From Symsagittifera roscoffensis (lineage: Eukaryota; Xenacoelomorpha; Acoela; Convolutidae): DNA of 64,000 nt. The position numbers and the translations under genes are program-made. Where the stretch lies: contig NC_087062.1 of assembly GCF_963678635.1 (NCBI RefSeq), positions 50,296,178 through 50,360,177 on the forward strand, given 5' to 3'. The notes under the pieces are model-generated. The model was not told the origin of the DNA. It made no database searches and worked only from the letters and a program-made list of their open reading frames with translations. Shown here one piece after another: positions 37,756 to 50,856 of this stretch (within the stretch, counting starts at the first letter, position 1; every line of letters starts with the position of its first letter).

Positions 37756-38319
37756 AATCTAGAGTCACTCATTAACTGGTAAACACTGTCTCCAGATAAT
37801 CTTTTGCATATTGAAATTCCTAACGAGTAGATTTTCTGCGAATGAAAAGAAAAACTTCATAGTTGCTGACTAAGCGAAAAAAAATTCCGCGAGATTTGCT
37901 AAACATGGGATGTAGGTCAAATGGTAGAGCGCCCACTTATCAAGCCAGAAGTAGGGGGAGCAATACCCCGCATCTCCAAAGTTAAGTACATCGAGTTTTT
38001 AATTAATTTTTTTCAGAAAACTACTGAATATTGAAATCTTATACAAGAAACACCTTCCCAGAAAATTTTTAACCTCTTGTTTGGCGACTGAAACAAAAGC
38101 TTCCTCGACAGTTCTAAACTATGGGGATGTAGCTCACATGGTAGAAAGCTCGCTATGTATTCGAGAGGTACGGGAATCGATGCCCGGCATCTCCAAAACT
38201 AGAGCCACTCAGCAAATGGTAATCACTATCTGCAGATAATCCCAATTTTCTGCGAACGAAAAGAAAAACTTCATAATTGCTGACTAAGCGAAAAAAAATT
38301 TCGCGAGATTTGATAAACA

Positions 38320-38392
38320 TGGGATGTAGGTCAAATGGTAGAGTGCTCGCTATGTATTCGAGAGGTACGGGGATCGACGCCCGGCATCTCCA
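38320..38392 (+). pseudogene. Hybrid module: module 2 leader on a module 1 body
   Basis: The leader 'gataaacatgggatgtagg' is that of module 2. After 'atggtagag' the body is module 1-like with loop TATGTAT, in which U33 is lost. It is the reciprocal type of the 20648 and 20865 hybrids. Confidence 0.6.
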
Positions 38393-38733
38393 AAACTAGA
38401 GCCACTCATCAAATGGTAATCACTATCTGCAGATAATCCCAATTTTCTGCGAACGAAAAGAAAAACTTCATAATTGCTGACTAAGCGAAAAAAAACTCCG
38501 CGAGATTTGATAAACATGGGATGTAGGTCAATTGGTAGAGCGCCTACTTAGCAAGCCAGAAGTACGGGGAGCAATACCCCGCATCTCCGAAGTTAAGGTC
38601 ATCGAGCAATTAATTAACTTTCTTCAGAAAACTACTGAATATTGAAGTTTTATACAAGAAATACCTTCCAAGAAAAATTTTAACTTCTTGTTTGCCGACT
38701 GAAACAAAAGCTTCCTCGACAGTTATAAATCAT

Positions 38734-38805
38734 GGGGATGTAGCTCAAATAGTAGAGCGCCCACTTATCAAGCCAGAAGAACGGGAGCAATACCCCGCAT
38801 CTCCA
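38734..38805 (+). pseudogene. Hybrid module: module 1 leader on a module 2 body
   Basis: The leader 'gttataaatcat' and GGGGATG acceptor pass into 'cccacttatcaagccag'. There is also a one-base deletion in the T stem ('acgggag'). Confidence 0.65.
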
Positions 38806-38949
38806 AAGTTAAGGATATCGAGTTTTTAATTAACTTTCTTCAGAGCACTACTGAATATTGAAATCTTATACAAGAAATACCTTCCCAGAAAAATTATAAC
38901 CTCTTGTTTGCCGACTGAAACAAAAGCTTCCTCGACAGTTCTAAATTAT

Positions 38950-39022
38950 GGGGATGTAGCTCAAATAGTAGAGCTCTCGCTTTGCATGCGAGAGGTACGG
39001 GGATCGATGCCCCGCATCTCCA
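38950..39022 (+). tRNA. tRNA-Ala(TGC), T26/A18 variant
   Basis: All stems are paired. Position 26 is T (GAGC T CTCGC) and G18 is A. The same variant recurs at 43350 and 45982, marking a subfamily. Confidence 0.65.
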
Positions 39023-39829
39023 AAGCTAGAGCCACTCAGCAAATGGTACTCACTATCTCCAGATAATCTGTTGCATATTGAAATTCCTAACAAGTAGATT
39101 TTCTGCGAACGAAAAGAAAATCTTCTTAGTTGCTGACTAATCCAAAAAAAATTTCGCGAGAATTGATAAACATGCGATGTAGGTCAAATGGTAGAGCGCC
39201 TACTTAGCAAGCCAGAAGTACGGGGAGCAATACTCCGCATCTCCGAAGTTAAGGACATCGAGCAATTAATTAACCTTCTTCAGAAAACTACTGAATATTG
39301 AAGTCTTATACTATAAATACCTTCCAAGAAAAATTTTAACCTCTTGTTTGCCGACTGAAACAAAAGCTTCCTCGACAGGAATAAATCATGTGGATGTAGC
39401 TCAAATGGTAGAGCGCTCGCTTAGCATGCGAGAGGTACGTGGATCAATGCCCCGCATCTTCACATCTAGAGTCACTCATCAAATGGTAATCACTATCTCC
39501 GGATAATCTATTGCATATTGAAATTCCTAACAAGTAGATTTTCTGCGTACGAAAAGAAAAACTTCATAGTTGCTGACTAAGCGAAAAATAATTCCGCGAG
39601 ATTTGAAAACCATGGGATGAAGGTCAAATGGTAGAGCGCCCACTTATCAAGCCAGAAGTACGGGGAACAATACCCCGCATCTCCAAAGTTAAGGACATCG
39701 AGTTTTTAATTAATTTTCTTCAGAAAACTACTGAATATTGAAATCTTATACAAGAAATACCTTCCCAGAAAATTTATAACCTCTTGTTTGCCGACTGAAA
39801 TAAAAGCTTCCTCGACAGTTCTAAAACAC

Positions 39830-39902
39830 GGGGATGTAGCTCAAATGGTAGAGCGCTCGCTTGGCATGCGAGAGGTACGGGGATCGATGCCCCGCATCTT
39901 CA
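39830..39902 (+). tRNA. tRNA-Ala with anticodon GGC
   Basis: The anticodon loop reads TTGGCAT in a perfect CTCGC/GCGAG stem. D and T stems are perfect, and the acceptor GGGGATG/CATCTTC has only a G2:U71 wobble. Eukaryotes normally decode GCC with inosine-modified AGC, so a GGC alanine tRNA is unusual. It is one base away from AGC (A34 to G34) and may be a chance mutation. Confidence 0.6.
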
Positions 39903-42900
39903 AAACTAGAGCCACTCACCAAATGGTAATCACTATCTGCAGATAATCTATTGCATATTGAAGTTCCTAACAAGTAGATTTTCTGCGAACGAAAAGAAAA
40001 ACTTCATAGTTGCTGACTAAGCGAAAAAAATTCCGCGAGATTTGATAAACATGGGATGTAGGTCAAATGGCAGAGCGCCCACTTATCAAGCCAGAAGTAC
40101 GGGTAGCAATACCCCGCATCTCCAAAGTTAAGGACATCGAGTTTTTAATTAATTTTCTTCAGAAAATTACTGAATATTGAAATCTTATACAAGAAACACC
40201 TTCCCAGAAAACTTTTAACCTCTTGTTTGGCGCCTGAAACAAAAGCTTCCTCGACAGTTCTAAACTATGGGGATGTAGCTCAAATGGTAAAGTGCTCGCT
40301 TTGCATTTGAAAGGTACGGGGATCGATGCCCGGCATCTCCAAAACTTGAACAACTCATCAAATGGTAATCACTATCTCCAGATAATCTATTGCATATTGA
40401 ATTTCCTAACAAGTAGATTTTCTGCGAACGAAAAGAAAAACTTCATAGTCGCTGACTAAGCGAAAAAAAATTCCGCGAGAAATGATAAACATGGGATGTA
40501 GGTCAAATGGAAGAGCGCCTACTTAGCAAGCCAGAAGTACGGGGAGCAATACCCCGCATCTCCGAAGTTAAGGTCATCGAGAAATTAATTAACTTTCTTC
40601 AGAAAACTACTGAATATTGAAGTTTCATACAAGAAATACCTTCCAAGAAAAACTTTAACCTCCTGTTTGCCGACTGAAACAAAAGCTTCCTCGACTGTTA
40701 TAAATCGTGGGGATGTAGCTCAAATAGTAGAGCGCTCGCTTAGCATGCGAGAGGTACGGGGAGCAATGCACCGGATCTCCAAATCTAGAGTCACTCATCA
40801 AATGGTAATCACTATCTCCAGATAATCTATTGCATATTGAATTTCCTAACAAGTAGATTTTCTGCGAACGAAAAGAAAAACTTCATAGTCGCTGACTAAG
40901 CGAAAAAAAATTCCGCGAGCTTTAATAAACATGGGATGTAGCTCAAATGGTAGAGCGCCTACTTAGCAAGCCAGAAGTACGGGGAGCAATACCCCGCATC
41001 TCCGAAGTTAAGGTCATCGAGAAATTAATTAACTTTCTTCAGAAAACTACTGAATATTGAAGTTTCATACAAGAAATACCTTCCAAGAAAAACTTTAACC
41101 TCCTGTTTGCCGACTGAAACAAAAGCTTCCTCGACTGTTATAAATCGTGGGGATGTAGCTCAAATAGTAGAGCGCTCGCTTAGCATGCGAAAGGTACGGG
41201 GAGCAATGCCCCGCATCTCCAAAACTTGAGTCACTCATGAAATGGTAATCACTATCTCCAGATAATCTATTGCATATTGAATTTCCTAACAAGTAGATTT
41301 TCTGCGAACGAAAAGAAAAACTTCATAGTCGCTGACTAAGCGAAAAAAAATTCCGCGAGAAATGATAAACATGGGATGTAGGTCAAATGGAAGAGCGCCC
41401 ACTTATCAAGCCAGAAGTACGAGGAGCAATACCCCGCATCTCCAAAGTTAAGGACATCGAGTTTTTAATTAACTTTCTTCAAAAAACTACTGAATATTGA
41501 AATCTTATACAAGAAATACCTTCCCAGAAAATTTATAACCTCTTGTTTGCCGACTGAAACAAAAGCTTCCTCGACAGTTATAAATCACTGGGATGTAGCT
41601 CAAATGGTAGAGCGCTCGCTTAGCATGCGAGAGGTACGGGGAGCAATGCCCCGCATCTCCAAAACTTTAGTCACTCATCAAATGGTAATCACGTCTCCAG
41701 ATAATCTATTGCATATTGAAATTCCTAACAAGTAGAGTTTCTGCGAACGAAAAGAAAAACTTCATAGTTGCTGACTAAGCGAAAAAAAATTCCGCGAGAT
41801 TTGATAAACATGTGATGTAGGTCAAATGGAAGAGCGCCCACTTATCAAGCCAGAAGTACGGGGAGCAATACCCCGCATCTCCAAAGTTAAGGTCATCGAG
41901 TTTTTAATTAACTTACTTCAGAAAGCTACTGAATATCGAAATAATATACAAGAAATACCTTCCCAGAAAATTTATAACCTCTTGTTTGCCGACTGAAACA
42001 AAAGCTTCCTCGACAGTTATAAATCATGGGGATGTAGCTCAAATGGTAGAGCGCTCGCTTAGCATGCGAGAGGTACGGTGATCAATGCCCCGCATCTCCA
42101 AAAACTTGTGTCACTCATCAAATGGTAATGACTATCTCCAGATAATCTATTGCATTTTGAAATTCCTAACAAGAAGATTTTCTGCGAACGAAAAGAAAAA
42201 ATGCATAGTTGCTGACTAAGCGAAAAAAAATTCCGCGAGAAATGATAAACATGGGATGTAGGTCAAATGGAAGAGCGCCCACTTATCAAGCCAGAAGTAC
42301 GGGGAGCAATACCCCGCATCTCCAAAGTTAAGGACATCGAGTTTTTAATTAACTTTCTTCAAAAAACTTCTGAATATTGAAATCTTATACAAGAAATACC
42401 TTCCCAGAAAATTTATAACCTCTTGTTTGCCGACTGAAACAAAAGCTTCCTCGACAGTTATAAATCACGGGGATGTAGGTCAAATGGTAGAGCGCTCGCT
42501 TAGCATGCGAAAGGTACGGGGAGCATTGCCCCGCATCTCCAAAACTTGAGTCACTCATCAAATGGTAATCACTATCTCCAGATAATCTATTGCATATTGA
42601 AATTCCTAACAAGTAGAGTTTCTGCGAACGAAAAATAAAACTTCATAGTTGCTGACTAAGCGAAAAAAAATTCCGCGAGATTTGATAAACATGGGATGTA
42701 GGTCAAATGGAAGAGCGCCCACTTATCAAGCCAGAAGTACGGGGAGCAATACCCCGCATCTCCAAAGTTAAGGTCATCGAGTTTTTAATTAACTTTCTTC
42801 AGAAAGCTACTGAATATTGAAATCTTATACAAGAAATACCTTCCCAGAAAATTTATAACCTCTTGTTTGCCGACTGAAACAAAAGCTTCCTCGACAGTTA

Positions 42901-43349
42901 TAAATCATGGGGATGTAGCTCAAATGGTAGAGCGCTCGCTTAGCATGCGAGAGGTACGGTGATCAATGCCCCGCATCTCCAAAAAACTTGAGTCACTCAT
43001 CAAATGGTCATGACTATCTCCAGATAGTCTATTGCATTTTGAAATTCCTAACAAGAAGATTTTCTGCGAACGAAAAGAAAAACTGCATAGTTGCTGACTA
43101 AGCGAAAAAAAATTCCCCGAGATTTGATAAACATGGGATGCAGGTCAGATGGAAGAGTGCCCACTTATCAAGCCAGAAGTACGGGGAGCAATACCCCGCA
43201 TCTCCAAAGTTAGGACATCGAGTTTTTAATTAACTTTCTTCAGAAAACTACTGAATATTGAAATCTTATACAAGAAATACCTTCCCAGAACATTTATAAC
43301 CTCTTGTTTGCCGACTGAAACAAAAGCTTTCTCGACAGTTCTTAATTCT

Positions 43350-43422
43350 GGGGATGTAGCTCAAATAGTAGAGCTCTCGCTTTGCATGCGAGAGGTGCGG
43401 GGATCGATGCCCCGCATCTCCA
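43350..43422 (+). tRNA. tRNA-Ala(TGC), T26/A18 variant
   Basis: All stems are paired, variable loop AGGTG. The leader 'gttcttaattct' is shared only with the 43788 and 45982 copies. Confidence 0.65.
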
Positions 43423-45981
43423 AAGCTAGAGCCACTCATCAAATGGCAATCACTATCTCCAGATAATCTATTGCATATTGAAATTCCTAACAAGCAGATT
43501 TTCTGCGAACGAGAAGAAAAAAAACATAGTTGCTGACTAAGCGAAAAAAATTTCGCGAGATTTGATAAACATGGGATGTAGGTCAAATGGAAGAGCGCCC
43601 ACTTATCAAGCCAAAAGTACGGGGAGCAATACCCCGCATCTCCAAAGTTAGGACATCGAGTTTTTAATTAACTTTCTTCAGAAAACTACTGAATATTGGA
43701 ATATTACACAAGAAATACCTTCCCAAAAAATTTATAACCTCTTGTTTGCCGACTGAAACAAAAGCTTCCTCGACAGTTCTTAATTCTGGGGATGTATCTC
43801 AAATAGTAGAGCTCTCGCTTTGCATGCGAGAGGTGCGGGGATCGATGCCCCGCATCTCCAAAACTGGAGCCACTCATCAAATGGTAATCACTATCTCCAG
43901 ATAATCTATTGCATATTTAAATTCCTAACAAGTGGATTTTTGCGAACGAAAAGAAAAAGTTCATAATTGCTGACTAAGCAAAAAAAAATTCCGCGAGATT
44001 TGATAGTAATAGGTATGAAGGTCAAATGGTAGAGCGCCTACTTATCAAGCCAGAAGTACGGGGAGCAATACCCCGCATCTCCAAAGTTAGGACATCGAGT
44101 TTTTAATTAATTTTTTTCAGAAAACTACTGAATATTGAAATCTTATACAAGAAATACCTTCCATGAAAAATTTTAACCTCTTGTTTGCCGACTGAAACAA
44201 AAGCTTCCTCGACAGTTTTAAATCATGGGGATGTAGCTCAAATGGTAGAGCGCTCGCTTAGCATGCGAGAGGTATGGGTATCAATGCCCCGCATCTCCAA
44301 AACTAGAGCCAAACATCAAATGGTAATCACTATCTGCAGATAATCTATTGCATATTGAAATTCCTAACAAGTAGATTTTCTGCGAACGAAAAAAAACTTC
44401 ATAGTTGCTGACTAAGCGAAAAAAATTCCGCGAGATTTGATAAACATGGGATGTAGGTCAAATGGTAGAGCGCCCACTTATCAAGCCAGAAGTACGGGGA
44501 GCAATAACCCGCATCTCCAAACTTAAGGACATCGAGTTTTTAATTAATTTACTTCAGAAAACTTCTGAATATTGAAATCTTATACAAGAAATACCTTCCC
44601 AGAAAATTTATAACCTCTTGTTTGCCGACTGAAACAAAAGCTTCCTCGACAGTTATAAATCACGGGGATGTAGCTCAAATGGTAGAGCGCTCGCTTAGCA
44701 TGCGAAAGGTACGGGGAGCATTGCCCCGCATCTCCAAAACTTGAGTCACTCATCAAATGGTAATCACTATCTGCAGATAATCTATTGCATATTGAAATTC
44801 CTAACAAGTAGATTTTCTGCGAACGAAAAAAAAACTTCATAGTTGCTGACTAAGCGAAAAAAATTCCGCGAGATTTGATAAACATGGGATGTAGGTCAAA
44901 TGGTAGAGCGCCCACTTATCAAGCCAGAAGTACGGGGAGCAATAACCCGCATCTCCAAACTTAAGGACATCGAGTTTTTAATTAATTTACTTCAGAAAAC
45001 TTCTGAATATTGAAATCTTATACAAGAAATACCTTCCCAGAAAATTTATAACCTCTTGTTTGCCGACTGAAACAAAAGCTTCCTCGACAGTTATAAATCA
45101 CGGGGATGTAGCTCAAATGGTAGAGCGCTCGCTTAGCATGCGAAAGGTACGGGGAGCATTGCCCCGCATCTCCAAAACTTGAGTCACTCATCAAATGGTA
45201 ATCACTATCTCCAGATAATCTATTGCATATTGAAATTCCTAACAAGTAGAGTTTCTGCGAACGAAAAGAAAAACTTCATAGTTGCTGACTAAGCGAAAAA
45301 AAATTCCGCGAGATTTGATAAACTTGGGATGTAGGTCAAATGGAAGAGCGCCCACTTATCAAGCCAGAAGTACGGGGAGCAATACCCCGCATCTCCAAAG
45401 TTAAGGTCATCGAGTTTTTAATTAACTTTCTTCAGAAAGCTACTGAATATTGAAATCTTATACAAGAAATACCTTCCCAGAAAATTTATAACCTCTTGTT
45501 TGCCGACTGAAACAAAAGCTTCCTCGACAGTTATAAATCATGGGGATGTAGCTCAAATGGTAGAGCGCTCGCTTAGCATGCGAGAGGTACGGTGATCAAT
45601 GCCCCGCATCTCCAAAAACTTGAGTCACTCATCAAATGGTCATGACTATCTCCAGATAGTCTATTGCATTTTGAAAATCCTAACAAGAAGATTTTCTGCG
45701 AACGAAAAGAAAAACTGCATAGTTGCTGACTAAGCGAAAAAAAATTCCCCGAGATTTGATAAACATGGGATGCAGGTCAGATGGAAGAGTGCCCACTTAT
45801 CAAGCCAGAAGTACGGGGAGCAATACCCCGCATCTCCAAAGTTAGGACATCGAGTTTTTAATTAACTTTCTTCAGAAAACTACTGAATATTGAAATCTTA
45901 TACAAGAAATACCTTCCCAGAACATTTATAACCTCTTGTTTGCCGACTGAAACAAAAGCTTTCTCGACAGTTCTTAATTCT

Positions 45982-46054
45982 GGGGATGTAGCTCAAATAG
46001 TAGAGCTCTCGCTTTGCATGCGAGAGGTGCGGGGATCGATGCCCCGCATCTCCA
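45982..46054 (+). tRNA. tRNA-Ala(TGC), T26/A18 variant (duplicate)
   Basis: Copy of 43350 in the 2.63-kb segmental duplication. All stems are paired. Confidence 0.65.
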
Positions 46055-46858
46055 AAACTGGAGCCACTCATCAAATGGTAATCACTATCTCCAGATAATC
46101 TATTGCATATTTAAATTCCTAACAAGTGAATTTTTGCGAACGAAAAGAAAAAGTTCATATTTGCTGACTAAGCAAAAAAAAATTCCGCGAGATTTGATAG
46201 TAATAGGTATGAAGGTCAAATGGTAGAGCGCCTACTTATCAAGCCAGAAGTACGGGGAGCAATACCCCGCATCTCCAAAGTTAGGACATCGAGTTTTTAA
46301 TTTAGTTTCTTCAGAAAACTACTGAATATTGAAATCTTATACAAGAAATACCTTCCATGAAAAATTTTAACCTCTTGTTTGCCGACTGAAACAAAAGCTT
46401 CCTCGACAGTTTTAAATCATGGGGATGTAGCTCAAATGGTAGAGCGCTCGCTTAGCATGCGAGAGGTACGGGTATCAATGCCCCGCATCTCCAAAACTAG
46501 AGCCAAACATCAAATGGTAATCACTATCTGCAGATAATCTATTGCATATTGAAATTCCTAACAAGTAGATTTTCTGCGAACGAAAAAAAAACTTCATAGT
46601 TGCTGACTAAGCGAAAAAAATTCCGCGAGATTTGATAAACATGGGATGTAGGTCAAATGGTAGAGCGCCCACTTATCAAGCCAGAAGTACGGGGAGCAAT
46701 AACCCGCATCTCCAAACTTAAGGTCATCGAGTTTTTAATTAATTTACTTCAGAAAACTACTGAATATTGAAATCTTATACAAGAAATAACTTCCCAGAAA
46801 ATTTATAACCTCTTGTTTGCCGACTGAAACAAAAGCTTCCTCAACAGTTCTAAATTAA

Positions 46859-46931
46859 GGGGATGTAGCTCAAATAGTAGAGCTCTCGCTTTGTGTGCGA
46901 GAGGTACGGGGTTCGATGCCCGGCATCTCCA
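46859..46931 (+). tRNA. Alanine-type tRNA body with anticodon TGT (Thr codon ACA)
   Basis: The loop reads TTTGTGT in a perfect CTCGC/GCGAG stem, on an acceptor with G3:U70. The T loop is the canonical TTCGATG, rare in this array. T stem CGGGG/CCCGG has one mismatch (position 50:64). Since G3:U70 is the main alanine determinant, such a molecule, if expressed, could be charged with alanine while reading a threonine codon. It may equally be a silent pseudogene. Confidence 0.5.
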
Positions 46932-47298
46932 AAGCTAGAGCCACTCATCAAATGGTAATCACTATCTCCAGATAATCTATTGCATATTGAAATTTCTAAC
47001 AAGTAGATTTTCTGCGAACGAAAAGAAAAACTTCTTAGTTGCTGACTAAGCGAAAAAAAAATTTCGCGAGAATTGATAAACATGGGATTAGGTCAAATGG
47101 TAGAGCGCCTACTTAGCAAGCCAGAAGTACGGGGAGCAATACCCCGCATCTACGAAGTTAAGGACATCGAGCAATTAATTAACCTTCTTCAGAAAACTAC
47201 TGAATATTGAAGTCTTATACTAGAAATACCTTCCAAGAAAAATTTCAACCTCTTGTTTGCCGACTGAAACAAAAGCTTCCTCGACAGTTTTTAATCAT

Positions 47299-47371
47299 GG
47301 GGATGTAGCTCAAATGGTAGAGCGTTCGCTTAGCAAGCGAAAAGTACGGGGAGCAAAGCCCCGCATCTTCA
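47299..47371 (+). tRNA. tRNA-Ala(AGC)-like with recoded anticodon stem
   Basis: Anticodon stem TTCGC/GCGAA is fully paired (T27:A43 instead of C27:G43), loop TTAGCAA. T loop AGCAAAG resembles module 2, and the acceptor has G2:U71. Confidence 0.5.
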
Positions 47372-47736
47372 AATCTAGAGTCACTCAGCAAATGTTAATC
47401 ACTATCTCCATATAATCTATTGCATATTGAAATTCCTAACAAGTAGATTTTCTGCGAACGAAAAGAAAAACTTTTTAGTTGCTGACTAAGCGAAAAAAAA
47501 TTCCGCGAGATTTTAAAACCATGGGATGTAGATGAAAAGGTAGAGCGCCCACTTATCAAGCCAGAAGTACGGGAGCAATACCCCGCATCTCCAAAGTTAA
47601 GGACATCGAGTTTTTAATTAATTTTCTTCAGAAAACTACTGAATATTGAAATCTTATACTAGAAATGCCTTCACCGAAAATTTAAAACTCTTGTTTGCCG
47701 ACTGAAATAAAAGCTTCCTCGACAGTTCTAAACTAT

Positions 47737-47809
47737 GGGGCTGTAGCTCAAATGGTAGAGCGCTCGCTTTCCATGCGAGAGGTACGGGGATCGATGCCCC
47801 GCATCTCCA
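47737..47809 (+). tRNA. Alanine-type tRNA body with anticodon TCC (Gly codon GGA)
   Basis: Loop TTTCCAT in a perfect anticodon stem. The acceptor GGGGCTG/CATCTCC keeps G3:U70 but has C5 opposite U68. It shares the TCC anticodon with 48625. Confidence 0.45.
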
Positions 47810-48175
47810 AAACTAGAGCCACTCACCAAATGGTAATCATTATCTGCAGATAATCTATTGCATATTGAAATTCCTAACAAGTAGATTTTCTGCGAACGAA
47901 AAAAAAATTTCATAGTTGCTGACTAAGCGAAAAAAAATTCCGCGAGATTTGATAAACATGGGATGTAGGTCAAATGGTAGAGCGTCCACTTATCAAGCCA
48001 GACGTACGGGGAGCAATACCCCGCATCTCCAAAGTTAAGGACATCGAGTTTTTAATTAACTTTCTTCAGAAAAGTACTGAATATTGAAGTCTTATACAAA
48101 AAATACCTTCCAAGAAAACTTTTAACCTCTTGGTTGCCGACTGAAACAAAAGCTTCCTCAACAGTTATAAATAAT

Positions 48176-48248
48176 GGGGATGTAGCTCAAATGGTAGAGC
48201 GCTCGCTTAGCATGCGAGAGGTACGGGGATCAATGCCCCGCATCTTCA
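48176..48248 (+). tRNA. tRNA-Ala(AGC)
   Basis: All stems are paired apart from a G2:U71 wobble (3' acceptor CATCTTC). Confidence 0.7.
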
Positions 48249-48624
48249 AATCTAGAGTCACTCAGCAAATGTTAATCACTATCTCCAGATAAGCTATACC
48301 CCGCATAAGCATATTGAAATTCCTAACAAGTAGATTTTCTGCGAACGAAAAGAAAAACTTCTTAGTTGCTGACTAAGCGAAAAAAAATTCCGCGAGATTT
48401 GAAAACCATGGGATGTAGATTAAATGGTAGAGCGCCCACTTATCAAGCCAGAAGTACGGGGAGCAATACCCCGCATCTCCAAAGTTGAGGACATCGAGTT
48501 TTTAATTAATTTTCTTCAGAAAACTACTGAATATTGAAATCTTATACTAGAAACACCTTCACAGATAATTTAAAACTCTTGTTTGCCGACTGAAATAAAA
48601 GCTTCCTCGACAGTTCTAAACTAT

Positions 48625-48697
48625 GGGGATGTAGCTCAAAAGGTAGAGCGCTCGCTTTCCATGCGAGAGGTACGGGGATCGATGCCCCGCATCTCCA
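48625..48697 (+). tRNA. Alanine-type tRNA body with anticodon TCC (Gly codon GGA), fully paired
   Basis: Acceptor GGGGATG/CATCTCC with G3:U70, and D, anticodon and T stems, are all perfect. The only notable change is G35 to C in loop TTTCCAT. The D loop is AAAAGGTA. Structurally as sound as the consensus copies, but with a glycine-reading anticodon. Confidence 0.6.
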
Positions 48698-49064
48698 AAG
48701 CTAGAGTCACTCAGCGAATGTTAATCACTATCTCCAGATAATCTATTGCATATTGAAATTCCTAACAAGTAGATTTTCTGCGAACGAAAAGAAAAACTTC
48801 TTATTTGCTGACTAAGCGAAAAAAAATTCCGCGAGATTTGAAAACCATGGGATGTAGATGAAATGGTAGAGCGCCCACTTATCAAGCCAGAAGTACGGGG
48901 AGCAATACCCCGCATTTCCAAAGTTAAGGACATCGAGTTTTTAATTAACTTTCTTCAGAAAACTACTGAATATTGAAATCTTATACAAGAAATACCTTCC
49001 CAGAAAATTTATAACCTCTTGTTTGCCGACTGAAATAAAAGCTTACTCGACAGTTCTAAACTAT

Positions 49065-49137
49065 GGGGATGTAGCTCAAATGGTAGAGCGCTCGCTTTGC
49101 ATGCGAGAGGTACGGGGATCGATGCCCCGCATCTCCA
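49065..49137 (+). tRNA. tRNA-Ala(TGC), consensus copy
   Basis: All four stems and family-type loops are intact, with G3:U70. Confidence 0.85.
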
Positions 49138-50783
49138 AAACTAGAGCCACTCACCAAATGGTAATCACTATCTGCAGATAATCTTTTGCATATTGAAATT
49201 CCTAACAAGTAGATTTTCTGCGAACGAAAAAAAAACTTCATAGTTGCTGACTAAGCTAAAAAAATTCCGCGAGATTTGATAACCATGGAATGTAGGTCAA
49301 ATGGTAGAGCGCCTTCTTAGGAAGCCAGAAGTACGAGGAGCAATACCCCGCATCTCCGAAGTTAAGGACATCGCGCAATTATTTAACTTTCTTCAGAAAA
49401 CTACTGAATATTGAAGTCTTATACAAAAAATACCTTCCAAGAAAATTGTTAACCTCTTGGTTGCCGACTGAAACAAAAGCTTCCTCGACAGTCAAAATTA
49501 TGGGGATGTAGCTCAAATGGTAGAGCGCTGTCTTTGCATGCGAGAGGTACGGGGATCGATGACCCGCATCTCCAAAACAAGAGCCACTCATCGAATGGTA
49601 ATCACTATCTCCAGATAATCTATTGCATATTGAAATTCCTAACAAGTAGATTTTCTGCGAACGAAAAGAAAAACTTCATAGTTGCTGACTAAGCGAAAAA
49701 AAATTCCGCGAGATTTGATAAACATGGGATGTAGGTCAAATGGTAGAGCGCCCACTTATCAAGTCAGAAGTACGGGGAGCAATACCCCGCATCTCCAAAA
49801 TTAAGGACATCGAGTTTTTAACTAATTTTCTTCAGAAAACTACTTCTTATACAAGAAACACCTTCCCAGAAAATTTTTAACCTCTTGTTTGGCGACTGAA
49901 ACAAACGCTTCCTCGACAGTTCTAAACTATGGGGATGTAGCGCAAATGGTAGAGTGTTCGCTTCGCATTTGAGAGGTACGGGGATCGATGCCCTACATCT
50001 CCAAAACTAGAGCCACTCCTCAAATGGTAATAACTATCTGCAGATAATCCCAATTTTATGCGAACGAAAAGAAAAATTTCATAATTGCTGACTAAGAGAA
50101 AAAAAATTCCGCGAGATTTGAAAACCATGGGATGTAGGTCAAATGGTACAGCGCCCACTTACCAAGCCAGAAGTACGGGGAGTAAGACCCCGCATCTCCA
50201 AAGTTACGGACATCGAGTTTTTAATTAATTTTCTTCAGAAAACTACTGAATATTGAAATCTTATACAAGAAGTACCTTCCCAGAAAATTTATTACCTCTT
50301 GTTTGCCGACTGAAATAAAAGCTTCCTCGACAGTTCTAAACTATGGGGATGTAGCTCAAATGGTAGAGCGCTCGCTTTGCATGCGATAGGTACGGGGATC
50401 GATGCCCCGCATCTCCAAAACAAGAGCCACTCACCAAATGGTAAGCACTATCTGCAGATAATCTATTTCATATTGAAATTCCTAACAAGTAGATTTTCTG
50501 CGAACGAAAAAAAAACTTCATAGTTGCTTACTAAGAGAAAAAAATTCCGCGAGATTTGATAAACACGGAATGTAGGTCAAATGATAGAGCGCCTTCTTAG
50601 CAAGCCAGAAGTACGGGGAGCAATACCCCGCATCTCCGACGTTAAGGACATCGCGCAATTATTTAACTTTCTTCAGAAAACTACTGAATATTGAAGTCTT
50701 GTACAAAAAATACCTTCCAAGAAAAATTTTAACCTCTTGTTTGCCGACTGAAAAAAAAAGCTTCAACGACTGTTATAAATCAT

Positions 50784-50856
50784 GGGGATGTAGCTCAAAT
50801 GGTACAGCGCTCGCTTAGCATGCGAGAGGTACGGGGTTCAATGCCCCGCATCTCCA
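50784..50856 (+). tRNA. tRNA-Ala(AGC) with canonical TTC T loop
   Basis: The T loop is TTCAATG, restoring the T54-T55-C56 consensus that most copies lack, so its internal B box is better than average. D stem GCTC/CAGC has one mismatch (C13 opposite C22). Confidence 0.65.
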
